From Elusimicrobia bacterium CG08_land_8_20_14_0_20_59_10 (GTDB taxonomy: Bacteria > Elusimicrobiota > Elusimicrobia > Elusimicrobiales > UBA9959): a stretch of 19,942 nt of DNA. Every line of letters begins with the position of its first letter. The stretch's first letter is position 1. Shown here in pieces: positions 7,876 to 14,871 of this stretch. The DNA lies in the NCBI GenBank assembly GCA_002779045.1, contig PEXO01000403.1, positions 1 to 19,942 of the forward strand. The letters run 5' to 3'. A program made the translations under genes and the position numbers. The notes under the pieces are model-generated. The model was not told the origin of the DNA and did no database searches. It saw nothing but the letters and a program-made list of their open reading frames with translations.

Positions 7876-8145
7876 TTATTTCCTTAAGCCTAATGCTTTG
7901 ATGACCTTCTTGTATTCTTCCCTGTTGTTGCGCTCCAGGTAGGAAAGAAGGCTTTTGCGCTGTGAGACAAGCGAGGCAAGGCCGCGCTTGGAGGCATGGT
8001 CCTTGGGGTTGGCGGTCTGGTGCCTGGCAAGATACTGAATCCGCTCCGTGAGCAGGGCTACCTGCACTGACGTGGAGCCGGTATCGTTCGGTTTAGGAGA
8101 AAATTTCTCCGTTATTTCTCTGGTTTTGTTCTTGGTTAATGCCAT
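7876..8145 (-). CDS. rpsO: 30S ribosomal protein S15
   Basis: This 89-residue primary rRNA-binding protein nucleates the central domain of 16S rRNA. Conserved S15 features include GSTSVQVALLTERI, LARHQTANPKDHASKRGL and the C-terminal LLSYLERNNREEYKKVIKALGLR. The start is the ATG at 8145 (MALTKNKT), the standard S15 N-terminus. A longer in-frame reading from 8211 is excluded because its first codons lie inside the predicted promoter, upstream of the transcription start. It is the first gene of the rpsO-pnp unit. In other bacteria S15 represses its own mRNA through leader structure; here the leader is only about 37 nt. Confidence 0.97.
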   Translation of the reverse strand: MALTKNKTREITEKFSPKPNDTGSTSVQVALLTERIQYLARHQTANPKDHASKRGLASLVSQRKSLLSYLERNNREEYKKVIKALGLRK

Positions 8146-8188
8146 TGGTTCATCTCTCTTTGTTCTAGCTTTATTCCTGTTGTTCTTT

Positions 8189-8218
8189 ATTGTATTAATT
8201 ACTTTCCGCACTAGTCAA
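8189..8218 (-). promoter_or_regulatory. Sigma70-type promoter of rpsO-pnp
   Basis: On the minus strand TTGACT (8218-8213) is followed after 18 nt by TACAAT (8194-8189), both one base from the -35/-10 consensus. The region between -10 and the rpsO start is AT-rich. The expected transcription start near 8182 leaves a leader of about 37 nt before the rpsO ATG at 8145. Confidence 0.75.
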
Positions 8219-8339
8219 TGAAAAGCCCCCCAGGCGGGGGTCTGTGACGTCCCAAAAGATCGGTCTATCAGAGGCCTGTTTCCCCCGGTGCCTGTTGGTG
8301 CCGTTTCCCGGGTTTCGCGGAGTTCCTTTTTCGGGCGGA

Positions 8340-8371
8340 TTAAAAAACGCGGCATAATTTGTTATCATAAC
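8340..8371 (+). promoter_or_regulatory. Possible promoter and overlapping palindrome before the glutamine synthetase-like gene
   Basis: A weak TTAAAA (8340-8345), 17 nt and TATCAT (8363-8368) could serve as -35/-10. The -10 lies inside an exact palindrome GTTATCATAAC (8361-8371), a natural place for an operator. A GGAG ribosome site at 8395-8398 precedes the ATG by 8 nt. The rest of the 261-bp divergent spacer from rpsO (8146-8406) shows only C/G runs and no gene. Confidence 0.35.
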
Positions 8372-8406
8372 CAGAACTGACTGCCGCAAACGACGGAGCC
8401 GAAATT

Positions 8407-9897
8407 ATGAACCCCAACCGGATATACGCCAATAAGATCGCCGCTTTCCTGGATAAGGAGCCGCGGGATTTCAGCCGCACGGACCTGGTGAAGTATATAA
8501 AAGAGAACGATATCAAGATGGTGAATTTTCGTTACGCCGCCGGCGACGGCCGTCTTAAAACCCTGAACTTCATAATTAACGACGGAAAATATCTGGACCG
8601 CATATTGTCCGCCGGAGAGCGGGTGGACGGCTCCAGCCTTTTTAAAGGGATAGACGCCGCTTCCAGCGACCTTTACGTGGTGCCGCGTTATCGCACGGCT
8701 TTCGTCAACCCCTTCTCCAGCGTCCCCGCGATAGACCTGCTCTGTTCCTTTTATACCGCGGACGGCAAGCCGTTCGCCGGCGCCCCGGCCGAAGTGCTGC
8801 GCCGTTCCGAGGCGGAGTTCCGGAAGGTTTCCGGTTGTGAGTTTCACGCGCTCGGTGAGCTGGAGTATTATGTTATCTCCCCCAAGAACCCCCTCTACCC
8901 GACGGGTACGCAGAAGGGCTACCACGAGTCCTACCCTTTTTCCAAATGGGAGGGCCTTCGCACGGAAGCGATGGCCGCTATAGCCGAAGCCGGCGGCCGC
9001 ATAAAATACGGCCATTCCGAGGTCGGCTTTGTCCGCACGGAGGATTCGGAAATGTCGCAGCAGGAAATAGAGTTCCTGCCGGTGCCGGCTTCCGAGTCCG
9101 CGGACCAGCTGGCGGTGGCAAAATGGATACTTTCCGGCATAGGCAATAAATACGGGGTCGTGCTTTCTTTCGCCCCCAAGATCTCGATAGGCCACGCGGG
9201 TTCGGGACTGCATGTGCATGCCTGCCTTTTGCGCGGCGGCAAAAACATAATGATAAGCAAGGACGGGCTTTCAGTTCCGGCCAGGAAGCTGATAGCCGGC
9301 TTCCTGGAGCAGGCCGGGGCGCTGACCGCTTTCGGCAATACCGTGCCCACCTCGTATTTCAGGCTGGTGCCGCACCAGGAGGCGCCGATAAACGTATGCT
9401 GGGCCTATCGCAACCGCTCGTCCCTTATCCGTATCCCCCTCGGCTGGCTGAACGCCTCCGGCATGGTGAAGGACGCTAATCCCGGCTCCGCCGTTCCCAG
9501 GGTGGAACCCGCCCAGACCGTGGAATTCCGCTCCGCCGACGGCTCGGCGAACCTGCATTTGCTTATGGCGGGCCTGTGCGTGGCCGCCCGCCGCGGCTTT
9601 GAACGCGCCGACGCGCTGGCTTTCGCGGATAAATACTTCGTGGACAAGAACATCTACCATAAAGAGAACGCGGCGGCTATGGAAAAGTTTCCCAGGCTGC
9701 CCTCCTCCTGCTGGGCTTCCGCCGAAGCGCTTGAAAAAGCGCGGGGCATTTTCGAGGCCAGGGGCGTGTTTCCGCCCCAGGTGATAGACAGCCTGATAAA
9801 GCGGCTTAAATCTTACGACGACCGCAGCCTTAGCGAGAAACTTTTCGGAAAAGAGGAAGAGATAAAAAAACTGGTGGAGGAATACCTGTATTGCTGA
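8407..9897 (+). CDS. glnA: Glutamine synthetase family protein (divergent type I)
   Basis: Glutamine synthetase condenses glutamate and ammonia using ATP. The 496-residue protein has the beta-grasp domain ending in DGSS (74-77) and the catalytic barrel with GELE (150-153), HSEV (203-206), QQEIEF (218-223), GSGLHVH (265-271), RLVPHQEAP (319-327), RNRSSLIRIP (335-344) and TVEFR (371-375), covering the metal ligands and the phosphate and glutamate arginines of the family. Two points are unusual: the Asn of the NGSG substrate loop is Ala (HAGSG, 263-267), and the protein is longer than the usual 440-470. A KNIY segment (414-417) matches the region of the E. coli adenylylated Tyr. Membership of the superfamily is firm; glutamate as the substrate is likely but not proven, since ligases for gamma-glutamyl-polyamines share the fold. 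Confidence 0.82.
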   Translation: MNPNRIYANKIAAFLDKEPRDFSRTDLVKYIKENDIKMVNFRYAAGDGRLKTLNFIINDGKYLDRILSAGERVDGSSLFKGIDAASSDLYVVPRYRTAFVNPFSSVPAIDLLCSFYTADGKPFAGAPAEVLRRSEAEFRKVSGCEFHALGELEYYVISPKNPLYPTGTQKGYHESYPFSKWEGLRTEAMAAIAEAGGRIKYGHSEVGFVRTEDSEMSQQEIEFLPVPASESADQLAVAKWILSGIGNKYGVVLSFAPKISIGHAGSGLHVHACLLRGGKNIMISKDGLSVPARKLIAGFLEQAGALTAFGNTVPTSYFRLVPHQEAPINVCWAYRNRSSLIRIPLGWLNASGMVKDANPGSAVPRVEPAQTVEFRSADGSANLHLLMAGLCVAARRGFERADALAFADKYFVDKNIYHKENAAAMEKFPRLPSSCWASAEALEKARGIFEARGVFPPQVIDSLIKRLKSYDDRSLSEKLFGKEEEIKKLVEEYLYC

Positions 9898-11075
9898 TTC
9901 CGCGTATACGCTTTGATATGGAAAGGTTCAGGCCGGGGTGGCCGGTGTACGGGCTCGCCGCGGCGGCGCTGCTCGCCGGGACTTTGTGGCTGGCCGACGC
10001 CTGCTATTCTCCCGAGGCGCTTCCATACAGCAGGCCGGTCAGCGTTTCTTCCAGAGGCGTGCGCGGCACGCTGGACGCGGCACTTAAGTCCGAGGGGCTT
10101 GATGCCCCGGCCCGGTACCGGATAGCCAAGCTGCTCTACGGCAAACTGGACCCCCGCCGCCTGCGCCCGGAGGATTCATACACGGTCGCTTTTTCCACCT
10201 GGGGAAAGATGCTGTCCTTTTCGCTGGTCAAGGACCTGAAAAATTATTTTATCTTCCCCGAGCGCGGCGGCAATCTGCGCCTTTCCGTGATCCCTGTGTG
10301 GATAAGCACCGCTTCGGTCGCGGCTTCCGGAGAAATCAGCTCCTCCCTGTGGGAATCCATGAGCGCGAAGGGAGTTCCTCCCGCCGTCATACTTGACTAC
10401 GCGGATATCTTTTCCTGGTCGGTGGACTTCCTGACCGAGGTGCGGGACGGCGACCGCTGGTCGCTTAACTGGACGCAGGCCTCCGACCCGGCCGGCAGGC
10501 TGGTCTCGCAGCGCATAAAAGCCGCCGCTTATAAGGGCGCGGAAACCGGCCATAAGGCCGGGGCTTTCTATTCCGGCGCCTATTACGACGAAAAAGGGGA
10601 ATCGCTGCGCAGCATGTTCCTGCGCGCGCCGCTGCATTACCGCCGCATCTCCTCTTATTTTACCAACCGGCGTTACCACCCGGTACTTAAATATTACAGG
10701 CCGCATCATGGCATAGACTATGCGGCCCCCACGGGCACCCCGGTTTCCGCCGTGGCGGACGGCACGGTCTCCTTCACCGGCTGGAAGGGAGGCAACGGAA
10801 AACTGGTAATCGTGCGGCATTCCCTTGGATACGAAACCACTTACGGGCATCTTTCGCGTTACGCCAAAGGGATAAAAAAAGGCCGGCGGGTGAAGCAGGG
10901 GGCTGTGATAGGTTATGTGGGAACCACGGGGCTTTCCACCGGGCCCCACCTCGACTTCCGCGTCAAGCTCAACGGCAAGCCGCTGGACTTCCTGAAAATA
11001 AAATACCGCTCAAGCGGCGTGGTGAAGGGAAAAGCCAGGGAAGCCGTGCGGGCCGCCATCAAGAAGCTGCCCTGA
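9891..11075 (+). CDS. Membrane-anchored M23 peptidase (LytM/Csd3-like)
   Basis: A 394-residue cell-wall metallopeptidase that should cut peptidoglycan cross-links in the periplasm. A signal-anchor (about 17-36) is followed by an N-terminal domain (about 48-240) like that of Csd3/OapA-type M23 proteins and a C-terminal M23 domain (about 250-370). Zinc-site residues are H272 and D276 (HHGID), catalytic H320 (YGH) and H353. The usual HxH at the end reads HLD here, so the third zinc ligand is D355. Translation probably starts at TTG (9891), which overlaps the preceding stop and has GGAGG 10 nt upstream; an ATG at 9918 would keep the anchor but lacks a ribosome site. It faces the next gene with a 14-bp gap. 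Confidence 0.85.
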   Translation: MLIPRIRFDMERFRPGWPVYGLAAAALLAGTLWLADACYSPEALPYSRPVSVSSRGVRGTLDAALKSEGLDAPARYRIAKLLYGKLDPRRLRPEDSYTVAFSTWGKMLSFSLVKDLKNYFIFPERGGNLRLSVIPVWISTASVAASGEISSSLWESMSAKGVPPAVILDYADIFSWSVDFLTEVRDGDRWSLNWTQASDPAGRLVSQRIKAAAYKGAETGHKAGAFYSGAYYDEKGESLRSMFLRAPLHYRRISSYFTNRRYHPVLKYYRPHHGIDYAAPTGTPVSAVADGTVSFTGWKGGNGKLVIVRHSLGYETTYGHLSRYAKGIKKGRRVKQGAVIGYVGTTGLSTGPHLDFRVKLNGKPLDFLKIKYRSSGVVKGKAREAVRAAIKKLP

Positions 11076-11089
11076 CCGGCACTCCCGCG

Positions 11090-11671
11090 CTATTTCCCGG
11101 CCAGTACGGAATCGATGGCCCGGACCATTTCGGGATCGAAAGATTCGGTGTAGCCGGGCCAGACCTTCCTTACTTCATGTTCCTTGTCCAGCAGGAAGAT
11201 AAAGGGTACGCCCCGGGCTTTGTATTTTCCGTAGAGGTCCCGGCCGCCGTAGGCCATGGGGAACGTGGTCCCGAGGGCGGCCGCGAAATTAGCGGGCGCC
11301 CGGCGATCGTTCTGTATGCAAACTCCCAGTATGGTGAAGCCTTTGTCCTTATAAGTCGTATATATCTTTTCAAGATGCGGCGCCGCCTTGCGGCAGAAGG
11401 GGCAGGTTTCCGTGAAGAACATAACCATCAGCGGCTTACCGGCGAAATCGGCCAGGTCAATATCCCCGCCCGCAACCGAGGGAAGCTTGAAATAGGTCCG
11501 TTTCTTTACATAAGAGCCGGCAGGCGGGATGTTCTCCATTTTTACCACGGCGGTCACCGCGGCGGCGCTCTGCTGCGCCGGAGAAGTCGCGGCGGGCTCC
11601 TTTGCCTTGCAGGCGAAACACGCGGCAAGGGCACCCAGGAGCGCCAGCCGGAACATTGATCTGGTTTGCAT
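11090..11671 (-). CDS. Thioredoxin-fold lipoprotein (TlpA/ResA-like)
   Basis: A 193-residue envelope thiol-disulfide protein. The N-terminus is a lipoprotein signal with a lipobox LAAC (C18), so it is probably lipid-anchored. A Ser/Ala/Pro-rich tether follows, and a thioredoxin fold spans about 60-190 with the active site CPFC (C90, C93) in FFTETCPFC and the cis-proline in GVPFIF (P156). The insertion around GFTILGVCIQNDRRAPANFAA is typical of the AhpC/TlpA branch and not of plain thioredoxin. Likely roles are reduction of periplasmic disulfides or cytochrome c maturation, but no partner genes lie here. A strong GGAGG ribosome site is 9 nt before the ATG. It follows cinA on the same strand with a hairpin between them. 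Confidence 0.85.
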   Translation of the reverse strand: MQTRSMFRLALLGALAACFACKAKEPAATSPAQQSAAAVTAVVKMENIPPAGSYVKKRTYFKLPSVAGGDIDLADFAGKPLMVMFFTETCPFCRKAAPHLEKIYTTYKDKGFTILGVCIQNDRRAPANFAAALGTTFPMAYGGRDLYGKYKARGVPFIFLLDKEHEVRKVWPGYTESFDPEMVRAIDSVLAGK

Positions 11672-11695
11672 TAAAAATTTCCTCCGTTAAAGCCG

Positions 11696-11729
11696 ACCGC
11701 CGCGGAACCGCAACAAGTTCCATGGCGGT
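11696..11729 (-). terminator. Hairpin directly after cinA
   Basis: Arms 11696-11708 and 11717-11729 pair at 11 of 13 positions around an 8-nt loop. On the minus strand the hairpin begins one base after the cinA stop codon and is followed by CGGCTTTAAC, which has only a weak U-rich run. On the plus strand it is followed by ATTATTCTAATATTTTT. It may end or protect the cinA message; the missing U-tract keeps this tentative. Confidence 0.35.
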
Positions 11730-11730
11730 A

Positions 11731-12951
11731 TTATTCTAATATTTTTCGCAGCTCGTCCAAAATAAAATTGGCGGCGCAGGCCCGTATATGCGCGCGGGAG
11801 TGCCGGAACCTGCGTTCAAACATAATGGTTCTTTTGCCTTCCGCAAGCGCGAAGAATACCAGGCCCACCGGCTTATCCGGTGTTCCCCCGTCAGGGCCGG
11901 CGATACCGGTAACGGCGAAGGCGTAATCGCTTTTGAACTTTTTCGCGGCGCCCAGGGCCATTTCGCGCGCGCATTGGGCGGAAACCGCGCCGTATTTTTT
12001 CAGAGTGGAGGCTTTGACTCCGAGGACCCCGGTTTTTGCGGAATTGGAATAGGCGATCGCCGCTCCGAGAAAATAGCGCGAACAGCCCGGTACCGAGGTC
12101 AGGAGTCCGGAGGCCAGGCCTCCCGTGCAGGATTCGGCCGCCGAAAGGGTCTTTCCGGCGGCGGCGAGTTTTTTCCCGGCCGCCATGGCCAGGGTCTCGT
12201 CCCCGTAGCCGTAGAGCTTTTCTTTCAGTATTCCCGCGCAGAACGGCTTTATCTTCTTCAGAAGCCCGGCAGCGGCCGGAGCCGAAGCGGTGAAATCTAC
12301 CGTGCCGGGACCTGTAAGTATAGTGAAAGAAGCTCCCGGGAATTTCCTTATCACCGGGCGCAGCAGTGTTTCCGCCCGAGGCTCCGAAAGCCCGGCGATC
12401 CTGAACTTTACGAGGTCTACCGCGGGGGCGGCGGGAAAAGCCTCCCGTATCCGGGCGTTCAGGGAGCTTTCAAACATGGGCTCCCATTCACCGCGCGGTC
12501 CCGGCAGCAGTATCATCATTTTGCGGCCTTCGCGTAAAATTTCTCCGAAGGCCGTACCGTTGCGGTTCTCCACGCTTTCAGCGCCGGATACCTGCAGGCA
12601 CTGGTCGCTTAGATTAGGCGGCAGGACGCGGAGGGAGAAAGAGGCGGAAAGGATCTTTTCGCAGGCTTTTGAGCGGACGAGGCGGCGCTTCAGCGTCCGC
12701 GCCGCGGCCTGCCTGGTGACGTCGTCGAAAGTGGGGCCGAGGCCGCCGCAGACCAGGACCAGGGCTGAGCGTTCCAGCGCGCCCGCCATGCACGAGGAGA
12801 TCTCCCCGATATCATCCCCCGAAGACTGTTCCCGTGTTATCCGGAACCCCAGTCCGGCCAGACGCTCGTGGAAGAGCGGGACATAGAGGTTGAGCTTTCC
12901 GCTCAGGAGTTCCGAACCGGTGCAGATCATCTCTGCTTTAAGCGCGTGCAT
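11731..12951 (-). CDS. cinA: CinA family protein (nicotinamide-nucleotide amidase type)
   Basis: Two-domain protein of about 406 residues. The N-terminal molybdopterin-binding-like domain (COG1058) starts MHALKAEMICTGSELL and carries GGLGPTFDD (69-77) and LPGPRGEW (149-156). The C-terminal CinA domain carries AESCTGGLAS (272-281) and TGIAGPDGG (348-356), the signature of NMN amidohydrolase (PncC), which recycles NMN in NAD metabolism. In some bacteria CinA is also linked to competence. I chose the ATG at 12951 because family members start just before this GxELL strand; an in-frame ATG at 12990 adds 13 unlikely residues. No ribosome site is clear for either. It is divergent from lnt, with about 140 bp between. 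Confidence 0.9.
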   Translation of the reverse strand: MHALKAEMICTGSELLSGKLNLYVPLFHERLAGLGFRITREQSSGDDIGEISSCMAGALERSALVLVCGGLGPTFDDVTRQAAARTLKRRLVRSKACEKILSASFSLRVLPPNLSDQCLQVSGAESVENRNGTAFGEILREGRKMMILLPGPRGEWEPMFESSLNARIREAFPAAPAVDLVKFRIAGLSEPRAETLLRPVIRKFPGASFTILTGPGTVDFTASAPAAAGLLKKIKPFCAGILKEKLYGYGDETLAMAAGKKLAAAGKTLSAAESCTGGLASGLLTSVPGCSRYFLGAAIAYSNSAKTGVLGVKASTLKKYGAVSAQCAREMALGAAKKFKSDYAFAVTGIAGPDGGTPDKPVGLVFFALAEGKRTIMFERRFRHSRAHIRACAANFILDELRKILE

Positions 12952-13091
12952 ATGGATATACAGGGTACAAAATCCGGGCCATACCCGCAAAAGGGGGCGT
13001 ATTCGATCAACTAAAATGTTACCGGGTGTGCCCTTCCCGTGTCGGTGAGCCTTTTGTACAATACCTGCGGATACATTATGAGGCGAATGCG

Positions 13092-14549
13092 ATGAGCCCC
13101 GGACCCTCTCCCTTTATTTCCAAAGCGGCGCCCTGGCTGGCGGCCGCCGCCTCGGCGCTGCTGCTGGCGCTGGCCTTCCCCCCTTTCGGATTCTGGTTCC
13201 TGGCCTGGTTCGCCCTGGTCCCGCTTTTCTGGACCGTGCTGAACTCCCCCGACGCTAAAACCGCCGCCAACCTGGCCGGTTTTTTTGGCCTTATTTTCTA
13301 CGGCCTCTCTCTCAACTGGCTGCTGAAGATCTTCGGGCCGGCCGGTTTCTCCTTCTGGTGCGTCTTCGCGCTGTGGACGGCGCTGCACGCGGCGCTTCTG
13401 CGCTACGCCTGGGGCCTCCAGGTCCCGGCCGGCAGGGGCGCCCTTTTCTGGCCCTTATTGTCGGGGCTGGTCTGGTGCGGGCTGGAATATTTCAGGTCCG
13501 AGACCTGGTGGCTGGAATGCGGCTGGCTGGCTCTCGGCTACAGCCAGGAGCGGGCGCCGGCATTTTTCCAGTTCTGCGGCATACTCGGAGTATACGGCCT
13601 GTCCGCGCTGATAGTTTCGGTCAATTCGGCTTTCGCGCTGCTTTTGACGGGGCGCAGGCTGCCGGCTGCCCTGGCAGCGCTGTTAATACTGCTCCTGCCG
13701 CTCTGGGGAAAACACCGGATAAACTCCTTCCGGGCCCTGGACGGCAAGCCCGTTTCCGTGGTTTTGGTGCAGGACGAAAGCAGTTCTTACACGCGCCTGG
13801 CCGCGCTGGGCCTGGAGGCGGGCGCTAAGAACGCCGACCTCCTGGTCTGGCCGGAATATTCTTTTTTCGTGCGCTATGGCCAGGAAGATCTTTACAGGGA
13901 GCTGCTGCGAAAAAGCCTGAAGGAACTGCCTGCCGTGTCGGTGATCGGTGCCGCCATACTGCCGGATAAGATCAAAAAGATCAGGCTGCGCAACTTTGCC
14001 TGGGTGCTCTCAAAAGAAGGCGCGGAACTCGGCCGCTACGATAAGCTCCACCCTATTCCCTATATTGAAAAGACTTTCCGCCGCACCTTTAAGAACCTGG
14101 CGCCGAACCCGGCCCCGGCGCCAGTAAAAACCCCGCTGGGCGAACTCGGCATACAGATCTGTTATGACCTCGACTTTGAGAACGGAACCCGGGCAATGGC
14201 CCGGCAGGGAGCGAACCTCCTGGTGGTCCCGAACCTGGATCCCTCGGAATGGGGCAAATGGCAGCATCTTCAGCATTCCGCCATGGCCCCGGCAAGGGCC
14301 GTGGAAGCCGGGCTCTGGCTGGTAAGGGCCGCCTCTTCCGGAGTTTCACAGATAATAGACCCGCTGGGGAGGGTGAGGGCCTCGCTTGGGCCGGACCACT
14401 CCGGGACGCTTTCGGGAACGGTCTATATGCTTGAGCCGGGGACCTTTTATTCAAGCCTGGGTTGGGTGTTCGCGCCGGCCTGCCTGGCCCTGACGCTCCT
14501 GCTTATTCTTGCGGCGCTATTGCGCCGTTACCTTCACCCGGGAAAATAG
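13092..14549 (+). CDS. lnt: Apolipoprotein N-acyltransferase
   Basis: Inner-membrane enzyme that adds the third acyl chain to lipoproteins, the last maturation step before LolCDE/LolA transport. The 485-residue protein has N-terminal membrane spans (about 10-210), a periplasmic nitrilase-fold domain with the catalytic Glu in LLVWPEYSFF (E255), Lys in RYDKLHPIPYIE (K318) and Cys in QICYDLDFENG (C357), and a final membrane span. The motif after Lys is usually HLVPFGE, here HPIPYIE. The ATG at 13092 is preferred over a GTG at 13026 because a GAGG site lies 8 nt upstream and the first membrane span follows soon after. Function fits with LolA elsewhere in the window. Confidence 0.93.
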   Translation: MSPGPSPFISKAAPWLAAAASALLLALAFPPFGFWFLAWFALVPLFWTVLNSPDAKTAANLAGFFGLIFYGLSLNWLLKIFGPAGFSFWCVFALWTALHAALLRYAWGLQVPAGRGALFWPLLSGLVWCGLEYFRSETWWLECGWLALGYSQERAPAFFQFCGILGVYGLSALIVSVNSAFALLLTGRRLPAALAALLILLLPLWGKHRINSFRALDGKPVSVVLVQDESSSYTRLAALGLEAGAKNADLLVWPEYSFFVRYGQEDLYRELLRKSLKELPAVSVIGAAILPDKIKKIRLRNFAWVLSKEGAELGRYDKLHPIPYIEKTFRRTFKNLAPNPAPAPVKTPLGELGIQICYDLDFENGTRAMARQGANLLVVPNLDPSEWGKWQHLQHSAMAPARAVEAGLWLVRAASSGVSQIIDPLGRVRASLGPDHSGTLSGTVYMLEPGTFYSSLGWVFAPACLALTLLLILAALLRRYLHPGK

Positions 14550-14779
14550 TGTCCGGCGAAGTCGTCGAGCTGTGAATCCTCCTGGATATTGCACTTGCGG
14601 GTGAAAACTATTTTGCGCTTTGAGAACGGGAATACAACGGGTTCCGCTCCGGAGAGCCTGGTGATGTCCTCTTTATAGGCCGCGGGAAAATCCGGCGGCC
14701 AGCGTTTTATGACCGGCTCGCCGGCCTTGGCCGCGGGAGCACGGCCAGGCGGCGCAGGCGGACCGGGCTTTTGACCGGA
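14534..14779 (-). pseudogene. Coding remnant of unknown protein without a usable start
   Basis: On the minus strand an 81-codon frame ends in TGA at 14534-14536, inside the end of lnt. It has protein-like composition and codon use like its neighbours (mostly C or G in third position), starting Pro/Ala-rich (GQKPGPPAPPGRAPAAK) and ending in a mixed segment (KRKIVFTRKCNIQEDSQL). No ATG, GTG or TTG lies in the frame after an in-frame TAA at 14780-14782. An ATG at 14804-14806, in the same frame, would give 8 codons before that stop. This suggests a gene broken by a nonsense change or 5' loss. No family is recognised. Together with the promoter this accounts for most of the 322-bp gap between lnt and the next gene. 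Confidence 0.4.
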
Positions 14780-14825
14780 TTAAATGACGGGCGGGGGGCT
14801 TCCCATTGTATTCCGCGCGGTTTAT

Positions 14826-14855
14826 TTGGTAAAGTTAGTTAAGGCTAACTATTTG
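14826..14855 (+). promoter_or_regulatory. Iron-operon promoter with DtxR-type operator
   Basis: An inverted repeat AGTTAG-6-CTAACT (14833-14850) resembles DtxR/IdeR/MntR operators (DtxR consensus TTAGGTTAGCCTAACCTAA, from established knowledge). It lies between a possible -35 TTGGTA (14826-14831) and -10 TATTTG (14850-14855), spaced 18 nt. Binding there would block RNA polymerase. It is directly upstream of a gene for a DtxR/MntR-family repressor, so autoregulation with metal as corepressor is expected. The palindrome is clear; the promoter boxes are weak matches. Confidence 0.65.
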
Positions 14856-14871
14856 CATTGCGCCTGACTCT

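Noticed and set aside
8146..8211. N-terminal extension of S15 from an ATG at 8211
   Set aside because: It would begin inside the -35/-10 promoter and add residues absent from S15 proteins.
8219..8245. C-run/G-run stem near the rpsO promoter as a terminator
   Set aside because: The stem is short (about 5 bp), no U-tract follows, and no gene ends into it; it lies between divergent genes.
8365..9219. 284-codon minus-strand open frame opposite the GS-like gene
   Set aside because: Antisense to a gene with complete GS motifs, with no family pattern of its own.
12952..12990. Longer start for cinA at 12990
   Set aside because: Adds 13 residues before the conserved start of the CinA fold and has no ribosome site.
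13050..13080. Promoter for lnt around TACAAT (13057-13062) or TACATT (13072-13077)
   Set aside because: No matching -35 at 16-18 nt for either box.
13026..13091. GTG start for lnt at 13026
   Set aside because: No ribosome site; the ATG at 13092 has GAGG at proper spacing and starts just before the first membrane span.
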